DNA of 64,000 nucleotides from Lepeophtheirus salmonis (Eukaryota > Arthropoda > Copepoda > Siphonostomatoida > Caligidae). The stretch spans positions 14,446,001 to 14,510,000 of the forward strand of contig NC_052136.2 in NCBI RefSeq assembly GCF_016086655.4. Direction: 5' to 3'. The notes under the pieces were generated by a model. The model was not told the DNA's origin. It made no database searches and saw only the letters and a list, made by a program, of their open reading frames with translations. This document shows positions 1-9,979 of this stretch, piece after piece (the stretch's first letter is position 1; each line of letters starts with the position of its first letter). The translations under genes and the position numbers were made by a program.

Positions 1-318
1 TAATGACTCTATCATTGAGAATAATGAAGTACAAAACTCACTCAAGACTTTTTATAGCACTGGGCTTTCAAACACCATATTTAGCAGTTGTCACTTGATA
101 ACGATCTTCTTGTTTATTTCAGTCTTGGTGTTATATGTATTTGAATATGATGCTAATATTTTGGATTTAATAAAATATAATATTGTGGTACGTAATATTC
201 TGTGCATTAGAAAGCGTTTTCATTACAATAGGCTTATTAATGAGTTGAGCTCAACCATTAAACAACTAAGTAGTATCGTTAGATCAATGTTATTTGAAAG
301 TTGTTTATAACCAGCAAA

Positions 319-359
319 CAACTTTCAAATAACGTTCATCGAACGTTATTTGAAAGTTG
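319..359. repeat. Perfect 19-bp inverted repeat, 3-nt spacer
   Basis: Arm 319-337 (CAACTTTCAAATAACGTTC) is followed by ATC and then its exact reverse complement at 341-359. A further direct copy of the right-arm core (GTTATTTGAAAGTTG) lies just upstream at 289-303. The surrounding 370-490 bases carry repeats of ACGTTAATACAACG (377-390 and 476-489) with a diverged copy near 443. It is probably part of a decayed repeat element; no function is shown. Confidence 0.9.
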
Positions 360-499
360 GGTTTAACCATTAGATGACGTTAATACAACGCTTAGACAAC
401 TTTCCTACACAACCATGTATTAACCATAGAGCAACCAAATTAACGTTTACACGACGTTCAGACAACTTAAGGCTTACGTTAATACAACGTTATATCATA

Positions 500-1075
500 G
501 TTCAATTGTTGCTTGGGTATCCACAACGCCCAAAATAACTGTCAAGAGCATTGACAGCATCCTCAAGGAACACCCCAGCATTACCTGGTGTCCGAAGCCC
601 CCCCATTGTCAAGGTCTGGACTGATATTATGTCAGACTGGAATAAAATGCCCCTAATTTTCATTGAGGAGGGTGTTAAGATCAACAAACACGTCTATAAG
701 GTCATGTTGGGTGACAAAACCCTTCCCTGGCTTCATGACAAATATAGTAATGTTCATTAAATCTTCAACTAAGATGGGCACCCTCTCAAACTCCCAAAAG
801 TGTGCAAGACTGTTGTAAGTATAATTTCAAAGGCTTTTGGGACAAAAATATGTGTCCTCCTAGCAGCTCTGACCTGAATCTAGTGGACTTTTCTATGTGA
901 TCCATCCTTAAGGTAACGTCTTGTATCTAGAACCACCCCACCAAAGACACTCTGAAGCGTGCCCTCATCCAAGAATGGGCCAATATATCTGAAGATACTG
1001 TTCTACATCTGCCCAATTGTTTCTTCGTCTCCGCCATGAAATCCGGCCAATTTCGAAGAAAAGTTTTTTAAAATT
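500..1075 (+). pseudogene. Decayed mariner (maT-like) transposase, C-terminal half
   Basis: Frame fragments of a Tc1/mariner transposase are visible. At about 620-740 one frame reads KMPLIFIEEGVKINKHVY and LPWLHDK, the stretch between the first and second catalytic aspartates. About 100 bases later another frame reads FWDKNMCPPSSSDLN, the block around the third catalytic position (usually PPSSPDLNPLD). At 960-1070 a third frame gives an Ala/Ile/Asn-rich tail like the family C terminus. Stops and frameshifts break it throughout, so it cannot encode an active enzyme. The N-terminal DNA-binding half is not seen. Family placement rests on remembered motif order. Confidence 0.75.
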
Positions 1076-1608
1076 AAACGACATTAATAAATATAAAATA
1101 AATTTAAAAGCCAAAAACATAGCTTCGGGAACTTATTATTCACCCTGTAGGGGAGATCAGTTGTAACATGCCCTTTTTTCCATCATAAAATTGACAATAT
1201 AGTTGATAATATAATGTGAATTACTGTATGCTTTGGGAGGAGTAATGTATTTGTAATAATAGTTTTTCATTGCAAAATAATTAATTATTCAAATGATATA
1301 TGTTACAGAAATAAACAATCAGTTGTTATAATTTTTTCGTAATTCAAATATCCCATATTGAGGAGAAATTAATAAAGTGACAAAGTGTGGCTTTATTCTT
1401 AGTTATTATCTCGGTTGATGTTTGAAGAAGTGAAATAAACTCCATTGATATAAAGAAAAGGAATGTTTCAACTGTAAAGACTAAAAGTAAAGCTCGAACC
1501 AATAATATATAAACATAAAAAGACTGTCATATGGTAAAATGTCGAAGAGGTGAAATTACGAGGGGCAAAAATGTTGGTTGCAAAATTAAATAGAATATTT
1601 TATATATT
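1075..1608. other. AT-rich spacer, nothing recognised
   Basis: No open frame with coding character, no terminal inverted repeat and no RNA gene pattern was seen between the mariner relic and the MITE. Confidence 0.5.
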
Positions 1609-1949
1609 CAGGGGGTGTTTACAGGATTATAAATATATATATAAATTGGGGGGGGGGGGCATTGAAATTGAATTTTTTTAAAAGAAATCTAAAAATTAAA
1701 TTTATTTGAAAAAAAAAAAAAAATTGAAAAATTATTTTTTTTGTAAAAAAAATTTCAAAAATTATATTGCAAATATTAAATATTTTGGAAAAAAAATGTA
1801 AAAATACACATCTATTCCCAAAAAAATTTTTTTTGGAAAATAAATTCAAAAATTAAATTTCAAATATTAAATTTTCCAGTAAAAAACAAAAATTACTTAA
1901 TTTGGGGAGGGCTTCAGACCCTACAGCCCAACCTCTGCAGACGCCCCTG
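1609..1949. mobile_element. MITE with CAGGGGCGTCTGCAG-type ends
   Basis: The left end reads CAGGGGGTGTTTACAGGATT and the right end, reverse-complemented, reads CAGGGGCGTCTGCAGAGGTT; 15 of 20 positions agree. The interior is a run of A/T tracts (AAATTTAA, TTTTTTGAAAAATT) with a G10 run and no coding potential. The same terminal signature and interior recur near 20,798-20,960, 24,086-24,435 and 48,298, which defines a dispersed non-autonomous family. No matching target duplication is visible at this copy. Confidence 0.65.
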
Positions 1950-3649
1950 GGGAAAAAATGAAACAATTGGGAAAATATAATGTACCTTTTTCTTGCTATA
2001 TTAAAGTATCTCAGATATCTTGGATAAGAACAAGGTTAATAGAAATATGCCGTTCTATCAACACGCATGTACGGCTAATGTTTGACTTCCAGCACACTTT
2101 TTAATATTGACGTCATAGGTAAAATTGAAAATTCTAATAATAGTGACGTCATAGACTATGAGTGGTGGCATGTTTTGTCAATATCTACCTGTTTTGCCCA
2201 GCAGTTTAATTTGAATGAAACATAAAATTAAAGATTATAGCACGCCCGATTTCATGACGGTATAATCTTGTATTTATATTAACCTTTTGATTTAAAGAAT
2301 GTTTTGTTTTTTTGTAGTTTAGATCCATAGATCATTGAAACTAAAACATTATCAATTAAATTTGAGACAGCGGTTTAAACGTGAAGTAGTTAAAGTAGTA
2401 ATATAGAAATACCGGGCCTTATCAAGCACAAAAAACCCAAAGTATTCAACTTAGTAGGAATGTTCACTCCCAAGCTTGAAAGATCCGAACCCAAACTCAA
2501 GCCAATAATAATATATAATTGCTATTACTTCAAAATACTTGAAAAGATTACACGTTGAAAGATCCAAATACTACTCGGAGTCGCTTACTCCATATTCTGG
2601 TGAGGACGAGTAGGAAGAATTAAAAATAGTGATTAACTGCTCAGAAACGATGACAAACTTTCCTTTTAATGGAAACTATCATTTGAATAACTAAACTACT
2701 ACGTTTTCACTCCTTTTGGTAGAGATTTATAATAATTTGAAATGGCGGCGGTATGTCAAAAAAGAAGAAACCGAATATAAAAGTGACAATTTATTGCAGG
2801 ATAATAGAATAGAGGGTATGCCCTTCTGAACAGTCAAGGCGTGTCAAATGACTTGACGCTATGACGTTGTTGGATTCAGTGGTAGTAGGCGAATGTTTTG
2901 TCAAATTTATAATGTAATTTGATAATAAAATGATTAAATATCTATTTTTATTTAATTTACCTTAATCTTAATATTAAAAATTATCTAGATAAAAAGTTTA
3001 ATTTAATTTTTAGAAGCATATGTTATATAGTGTGATAATTTCTTTAATTTTCGGCCAATTTTTTTTTTTTTTTTTTTGCACATTTAGACTATTATTTAGT
3101 TCCTTAATTCTAATGATGGTTCTTAATCGAGTATATTTTATTATGACATCCAGAGGAAAATTTGGAGCTGACACTTGGAGAACAGATATTTTGACTCAAT
3201 AACTTGAGGTTGGTTTGAATTTTTTGGTCCATCATAAGCCTAAAAGATTGCCTTGAATTGTTTAATTTGAGTAAAAAATATACTTTCTGGCTTAGTCAAC
3301 CTTCCTCTGGATACGGCTGATACCCAAGGTGTTATATTTGCAGAACAATAAGGATGATCTCGTGTCCTGCATACATATTTTTGGTATTGACTTCAAACTC
3401 TTTAGGCAGGAATCCTGTTATTTAACCAAGTCCTTGAATAACCCAGTTGATACTTCTTGTTCCAAATTGGATGTAAGGCTAAGTCAGCAGCTAATAGTAA
3501 AACATTATCCTTTTCTTCCTAATCTATATTTGACCTATTCACTTCTGGATCCAAGTCCTTATTAAACAACCAAGGAAGTTATCGTTCTCTTTATCTTCAT
3601 GGATCCTATCACGTTGGCCAAGATAACTAATCGTAATCAATTTATATAA
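1950..3649. other. Non-coding AT-rich stretch
   Basis: Contains two TGACGTCATAG motifs about 45 bp apart (near 2110 and 2150) and long T runs near 3060. Short open frames here have no coding character. No gene was recognised. Confidence 0.5.
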
Positions 3650-4207
3650 TCAATAATAGTTCGACTGTTCTTTTCCCTCAATATTAGCCTGAACTAGCAC
3701 ATTTTTGTATACCCTTTCTGAAGAATGTTTAACTTCCATAGCCTCAGATAAAGGGGATTCTTCAAAATGATCATTATCAAGATCAATCCAAGTTTTTTTT
3801 TGCATCTTATTTGTATTTCTGGATGAGAGCCTAGAAAAATTACATTTAATCACAATAAACAAGTTATTCACTTTGAATTTGAATGTATACCTTTCTTTTC
3901 TTTTAATTTTGGATGTATCAGCCTCGATTATTCTTACGGAATTTTCGGGAACTAAGTGAAGGGTGGGAAACGATTTAGGGTTTAAGTTTTTTCTAACCTT
4001 GTTGCTCGAATTCCTTCCATAGTTCGGTATTAGTTCAGCCTTGAAATTTCTTTCTAATCACTCATCCTCAAAAGGTTGAGAAGAAATTCTGGCGGTTGTA
4101 ACATTAAATTAATCTTGCCTATCGTCATTTTTAGGAAATCGATGGTAAGAATATTCCTGATCTGAATTAATTTGAGAGGAGAAGCCGGTAGCCACTGCAC
4201 AAATCAT
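3650..4207 (-). pseudogene. Decayed THAP-domain gene with one intron
   Basis: Reading leftward from an ATG at 4207, the frame begins MICAVATGFSS and continues with YSYHRFPKNDDRQ, ERNFKAELIP and LNPKSFPTLHL. That order matches a THAP zinc-binding domain: N-terminal Cys, the FPK block, a region like the CSxHF/F..... block, and a terminal motif like AVPTIF. Some zinc ligands are missing. Two in-frame stops (TAA at 4109-4111 and TGA at 4058-4060) fall where Trp is plausible. Downstream, GTATAC...TTTTTCTAG bounds a 60-bp intron (about 3890 to 3832) that joins in phase to a second exon with DLDNDHFEESPLSEAMEV, ending at TGA 3650-3652. THAP domains occur in P-type transposases and in host regulators; which one this was is not resolved. 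It is broken as it stands. Confidence 0.55.
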
Positions 4208-5340
4208 CACTTCTTTTACGAGTAAGATGATTTATCGAAAAGGAAATGGTTCTATGATCCAACTACGTTGTACGTCAGCCTTTCCTCTCAACAATAAATC
4301 AAAAATTGTTCTGAGAACATACCTTCTATTCACAAATCCCACTCCGTATCTATCAATGAATAGGTAAGAGTTAGAGCGATTTCAATCCCTAATTCTACTC
4401 CAATTCCAAGGGACTTATGTAGAACTTTAAACTAATGATTATTTTATCCTCTTCAAGAATAAAATAATAATGATAACAGCATTGGTAACAAATACAAAAA
4501 GAGCCCATCTTTCAATTTCATATATTTTTAACCCATGTACTATGCTCACATCAGAACTAACTAAGATCAAATAAACACAAGAGTATTAGACCGATCAAGA
4601 AATCCCAAGCATGTTCCTCTCCCGCTAGTTTTTTATTGCAATGAGCGCACTCCTGCTCAACTAAAAATGAGCAGTGCTCATTTGTTCGATCGCATGGATG
4701 TACATGAATTTGATAACTCTTTATTATTGCAAATCTATTAAATACATTGCAAGTTCAAGTGTGCCGTTCGATTTGTGACAACCATACATTATTTGCAATA
4801 GCTGTAATAATCCAAATGGTTGGTATAATTAAAATAGGTGTGTCCAGAATTTTTTATTCGCCTTTGTTGTGCCTTAGCCACAAAAATTTTGGGAACTACT
4901 ATCTTAATGGACATGTATGTTAAGCCTGGTAATTAGCTTGAGCTTTAAGAAAGGTTTCTCTAGTTTTTGAACTTATACTTGCGTGCGATTTTGAGATCTT
5001 ATGTCAATGTACAACATAAAAAGATAAGAAAATTTTATTTCATTAGGGAATATTATTTAAAAAAAAAAGTGTTATCTTCCAACGGCATCTCCGCACAGGA
5101 GAGAGGTTGCAGTGTGTCTGAAGGAACATATATCTGGATCTTGTTAGAGTAGCCAGCTACATTAGAGGCAAATTGGCCAGTCGAAACAGCTGAGAGTAAG
5201 AGATACAACATAGAAAAAAGATTCTGGCTTGTTTTGAGACATAACTTCAACCTTCTATTCCTACAATCTTTAAAATCATTATGTATCGCTCAAAACTTAT
5301 AGAAATCAGCAAAAGTTCAAAATTTTATCACTCTTCTAAA
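4208..5340. other. Mostly non-coding; possible upstream open frame
   Basis: On the minus strand a 46-codon stretch (about 4378-4235), in frame with the THAP relic, is open up to a TAA and includes DRYGVGFVNRRYVLRTIFDLL. It could be a lost upstream exon or chance. Around 4640-4690 there is GAGC/GCTC-rich sequence resembling the minisatellite at 5341. Nothing else was recognised. Confidence 0.35.
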
Positions 5341-5432
5341 ACGATGAGCGTGCTCCTACTCGTTATTTTAATCAACGAGCGTGTTCCTACTCGTTATTTT
5401 AATCAACGAGCGTGTTCCTGCTCGCGCATGGA
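5341..5432. repeat. 31-bp minisatellite, three units
   Basis: Units run 5341-5373, 5374-5404 and 5405 to about 5432. The core is GAGCGTGTTCCTACTCGTTA followed by TTTTAATC. Units 1 and 2 differ by a 3-base insertion and one substitution; the third diverges after CCTGCTCG. Each unit carries a short GAGC...GCTC/CTCG dyad. Confidence 0.85.
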
Positions 5433-6127
5433 TTTTGAGCGGTGCTCAATAATGCTTTGATAAACACGATTAAGAAGAATTGTTTATTATATGACGTTAT
5501 TATCAACATAAAGGGGGATATTTATTTTTTCACCTCCAAAAACGAGGACATTTGGTTATTATTCAAAATAAATTTCTAAAAACGAACCTTGATTTTTTTA
5601 AGCATGTTTTTTAACTTATTTACAAATCCAATTCAAGCTTTTTAAGACTTTTAACAATCCCTTCATAAACCGAGCTTATCTAAGCCTAAACATAGGCTTG
5701 CCTACTACTCTACTCAAAAGTTAACGGGTTTTCCTCTTTAATTACGAGTTTGTTTTTTCAAGCAATAGAGTACTTACCCTGAAAAGCAAAACTCTAACAA
5801 ACATTAATGCAAGCCCTAAACAAACCTTTATCACTAAAAATTAGTAGTATGATAAATGATTGTAAGCTAGAAATAAAAATTTGATTGCCAATTGAGTAAT
5901 GCAAAAACTGCAGGAAACTAACGTCACCAACACACCATAGAATATTAGAAAATAGGTTATTATTTGCTCAAGTTTCAAGTTGGATCAGCCATATTTATCG
6001 GGGACAGACTATAATTAATTATGAACATTTGTTTTGTCAAATTCATTTATTAATGACTAGCAGTGGTAGCCGGCATTGTCTGGAGTTATTAGGAAGCGGT
6101 GAACAAACTTTCTTTAATACTATAGAA
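5433..6127. other. AT-rich spacer
   Basis: No gene, repeat boundary or RNA gene recognised. Confidence 0.45.
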
Positions 6128-6737
6128 CGGTGGTTCTCAAATGGGGGTACGCGTACCCCTTGGGATACTTGGAGGCACTCCAGGGGTACTAAAGATTTTG
6201 AAAGAATATTCTACAAGTGGTACATAACTCTAAGGCATCCACAGGGCGTGGGTTGGAGAGGTTCTAGCCCCAAATTAAGGAATTTTTGGTTTTGACTAGA
6301 TAATTTAATATTTGAATTTTAAAATAAAAATGTAATATTTGAATTTTTTAAATAAAAATTTAATACTTTTCTGTGAATTGCTATGGATTTGTTTTTTTCA
6401 AAAAATTTTATAATTGAAATTTAATTTTTTGTGATCAGTTGTTGATTTTTATTTTTATTACCAAAAAACTTAATTTTTTTAGAATAAATATGGATTTTGA
6501 AATTTTATGCGAGTAGCTTAGGACTTTTGAATTTTTTTATCAAAAAATTTAATTTTTTGAGAATTACTGTGGATTTTTTTTCAATAATTTATAATTTTTG
6601 AACTTTTTTGGATAATAGCTGTTGATTTTGAAATTTTTTTCCAAAAAGAAATCAATTTTTTGGATTTCTTGGTTACTTGTTAAATAAATATTTTACAAGT
6701 GGTACATCTCTCTCAAAAAAAAGGTTGAGAATCCCTG
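6128..6737. mobile_element. hAT-type MITE with nested T-rich insert
   Basis: The left end CGGTGGTTCTCAA and the right end TTGAGAATCCCTG are imperfect inverted repeats (10 of 13), close to the CAGTGGTTCTCAAA ends typical of hAT MITEs. The subterminal GGGGGTACGCGTACCCC block, the phrase CAAGTGGTACAT near both ends and flanking 8-mers CTATAGAA / CAATATAA (6 of 8 identical) support a hAT element with an eroded 8-bp target duplication. From about 6236 the interior becomes T-rich MITE sequence beginning CAGGGCGTGGG, which looks like a nested insertion. There is no transposase frame. Confidence 0.65.
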
Positions 6738-6744
6738 CAATATA

Positions 6745-6890
6745 ACTCTCCCCTATGAATCCTTCCTGTTTTCGTGAACACACTCAGACGTAGCTACTCA
6801 CTTAATACTTAGTCTTTCTCTCTCCAAGGATAAAAGAGTAATATTTACCGATTCGGAAAACAATAATAATATGATTTGATGAGCCAAGGA
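6745..6890 (-). repeat. Dispersed repeat, copy 1 of 3
   Basis: Contains ACACTCAGACGTAGCTACTCA and a following TACTTAGTCTTTC block. Related sequence lies at 30,715-30,760 (same strand) and, inverted, at 52,020-52,160. The reverse complement runs from a GTCTAAAGTACTCC-type start to a GTGTGTTCACGAAAACAGG-type end. Probably part of a non-autonomous transposon, possibly Helitron-like given the 52-kb copy. Confidence 0.55.
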
Positions 6891-8756
6891 GTACTTTAGA
6901 CTGTTGCTAAACCTCATCGCTTTTTTAAAAAAATCTTATATAAAGTACTTCCCTCTTTTAATATGAGTTGAATCAAAGGCTTGCAAGATTTAATTCATTT
7001 TATACAATGCACCCTGTATATTTTCTCCCCTATTTCCCGATAAGCGAAATACACCCGGGATGACTTCATTTCATATATACATTAATTATTTTTGACTCTC
7101 TAGATGGCTCTTAAGTTGAATCAATGTTACTTTTTAAATACCTTTTCACAACAATTAGTAAGATTTTTTTTCTCAAAAGAACTCAATTCAGTCAGATTGT
7201 ATCAACTCACTGAATACTCCAATTGTATGTTAGGGTTACATAATTAAATGCCCTATTTATCATAAATGAACATCCATTTAAATCAAAGGAAGCAAGATTT
7301 GATGTTATTATAGATAGCCAGAAGTGCACCTTAATTTTATTAAATAAATTCATTAATCATTATATTGTACTACTTCTAAATGAGTTGGTAATACAATTTT
7401 TAATTCTTGAATTTTTCCTAAAAATGTCGATAACAAATTAAGTCAAATATAATTTACAAGTTGTATATTTATCATTATTTTGGAATCTAATACGATGATA
7501 TGTTTTATATTTTTACTTAATTATTTGATTGATTCTATAGTGTAATAGAATAATTAAAACAGACAAAATACCCCAATGACGTCACGAGGCATCAATTTAA
7601 CATTATTTAAGGCCTGTCAAGTGTGATTTGACTAGAAGCGATCGGACTGGACTGTAAGGACCCTACAATACTGTTGATATAGAATGACAAGGATTGAGAT
7701 TTTTTTTTAGAGAAAAATACAATATTGTAATTAGAAAAGGAAAAATGGTTAGTATTTTTTTTTTTTTTTTTATAAACTCATGTTTATTCTTTGATAAACT
7801 TTGGTGGTGATAGAATCCCTCAACTCAATTAAAGAATGAACATTAAAATTTGGTGTAATTTAAAAAAAAATGCATACTCAAAGTACATTATTGAGATTTT
7901 TTTTAGAGAAAAACAGAATTTTGTAATTAGAAAAGGAAAAATGGTTAGTATTTCTTTACAATAATATTATTTTCTTTCTATGTGGCATTTTTTAAAACAA
8001 CAAGTTTTGATGAAAAAAAGAAATGAAAATAATTGAAAAATTATTAAGAAAATGGCAGATATTTTAGTTAAACATCAATTTTATTTGTTAATTTTTTATG
8101 GGAACGAATCTGTAGACAAATTTTTACTAACTTTTTGATCTACGAATCAAATATTCCATTTTGCACCTGAAAGAAGAAGAAGAAAAAAACCCACGAAACT
8201 GTAATAGTCAGCAATTTTCTTTTTTGATTTTGAATAAATTTAGAAAACTTTTTTATTTGTATAGTTGTTTTTTGAGATGCCAGTTACTTTTTGATTTATA
8301 ACTCAAGTATCTAGTTTCCTTGACCTACAAAAATAATTTTTCTAAGAATGCCTTTTCAAAAGTTATTATTCTTTTTATAAAAGTGTCTCATATATATGCC
8401 ATTTATAAATAGTAACTCTCATTCAGATAATTGCATGTATTTGTAGTTCCAAAGATATCTTTCCTCGGCATACGACCCAAAACTCTCGATCAACCCAATG
8501 GGATTTACAAATTTTGTCATTGCTTTTACGTACATGTATCTTCAATTTCGTATTCTTAATTTTAACTTAAGGACAGACAGAGTAGGATTATTTATGCTAT
8601 ATTGCTCTTTTTTTGGGACATTTAAAATTTTTATATCCTACTCGAGTACTTTTTTTATAATTCACGATTTTCTTTTGTTTATGGCTCAAATTGTGGCACA
8701 GGTGGACAAAATAATTAGAATGAAAGTTAAAATCCAAAACTAAAAATTCAAATATG
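6891..8756. other. AT-rich non-coding stretch
   Basis: A mariner-end-like CACCCTGTATA lies at 7010-7020. A direct repeat of about 60 bp (TTGAGATTTTTTTTAGAG... AAAAGGAAAAATGGTTAGTATTT) occurs at about 7696-7757 and 7892-7952. No gene was recognised. Confidence 0.5.
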
Positions 8757-9620
8757 AGAGGGGAGTACGCAGGGAATGGGCTAAAGGTGCTGTTACCCCT
8801 CCCCCAAATTTCTAAAAAATTAATTGTTCAAATTTTTGTTGAAAAATTTAATTTTCTGTGAATAGCTATGAATTTTTGAAATACAGTTCCATTTTTTTTA
8901 TTTTTAATGAATAGCTGTGGATTTTGGATTTTTTTTTCCAAAAAATTTAATTTTTGTAAATTTGTTGTGGGTTTGTAAAATTTTTTTGGGAAAAATTAAT
9001 TTTCATTTTTTGTAATACAATTTAAGTACTTGTGAACAGTTGTAGATTTTTGAATTTTTTTTGAAAAAAAAACAATTTTCTGTAAGTAGTTATAGATTTT
9101 TGAAATTTTGTACAAAAAATTTACTTTTTCCGGACAGGTATGGATTTTTTGGAGAAAAAATTAAATTTTTGTGAATAACTCTTGATTTTTTAGTTTATAA
9201 TTTTATTTTTTTAAATAAAATTTAATTTGTTGTGGACCATGTGGATTTTTATGAGACTTTTTTCCCCAAAAATTTAATTTTCGACGATTAAATAAGTAAT
9301 TTTGAAATTTTGTTCAAATTTTTTGAAGATTTATTTACTTATCTGTCCTGCTGATACACACTGAATGTTTGAAAAATTTAATATTTGAATTTTTTGTTAA
9401 CAAATTGAATTATATGAAATTATATTTTTGAATTTTTTTTGAACAGCTGTGGATTGTTGAATATTTTAATAAAAATATAATTTTTTGAGAATAGCTATAG
9501 AAAAAAAAAAATATATATATATTTTATTTTTTCAACAATTTTTTATTTTTCTATTTTTTTAAGACACAAAAATCAAGTCCCACCCAAAATATATGCTCCT
9601 GAGTTGCCTAACCCCACTGC
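8757..9620. mobile_element. T-rich MITE body, degenerate
   Basis: Begins near GAGTACGCAGGGAATGG and consists of repeated variants of TGAATAGCTGTGGATTTTTG joined by T-runs and AAATTTAATTTT. The same wording occurs inside the other CAGGGG-type MITEs of the window. The ends are too worn for exact limits. Iteration of the TGAATAGCTRTGGATTT motif about every 60-100 bases suggests internal expansion. Confidence 0.5.
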
Positions 9621-9979
9621 TTCAAGAGTGTAACGATGTGAACCATCCAATAAATCTATAAATTAGAAATTGAAAAATGTTTATTGAAGAGAAGGAATCC
9701 ATCAATCAATGATTACGATTCAATGGAGAATATGAGTGAATCAAATGTTCGAGTTGAATGTGTTGGAGCTCTTATATACCTTGTCAAGTACTGATTGACA
9801 CTCCTATATACCAAAAGTCATCTCTGACTCTACAATTATAGAGATGTGATTGGAGAAGTAAGTGTCTTAAAATAGGAGAGTCAGGACATTCTGTAGCTGG
9901 AACGTCAGCTGATTCAGTAAACATTATATTAGATTAGAAGTCATTACATATTAATAAGAATATTTTTTTAAGTGTGTAA

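Noticed and set aside
2100..2160. CRE-type enhancer from paired TGACGTCATAG motifs
   Set aside because: Similar TGACGTCA words occur in other AT-rich stretches (7,577; 18,513) without nearby genes, so they are more likely repeat-derived.
6029..6295. 88-codon frame with Arg/Gly-rich C terminus
   Set aside because: It reads through the left half of a hAT MITE.
8498..8743. 81-codon hydrophobic frame
   Set aside because: Phe/Ile/Tyr composition expected of AT-rich DNA; runs up to a T-rich MITE; no motif.
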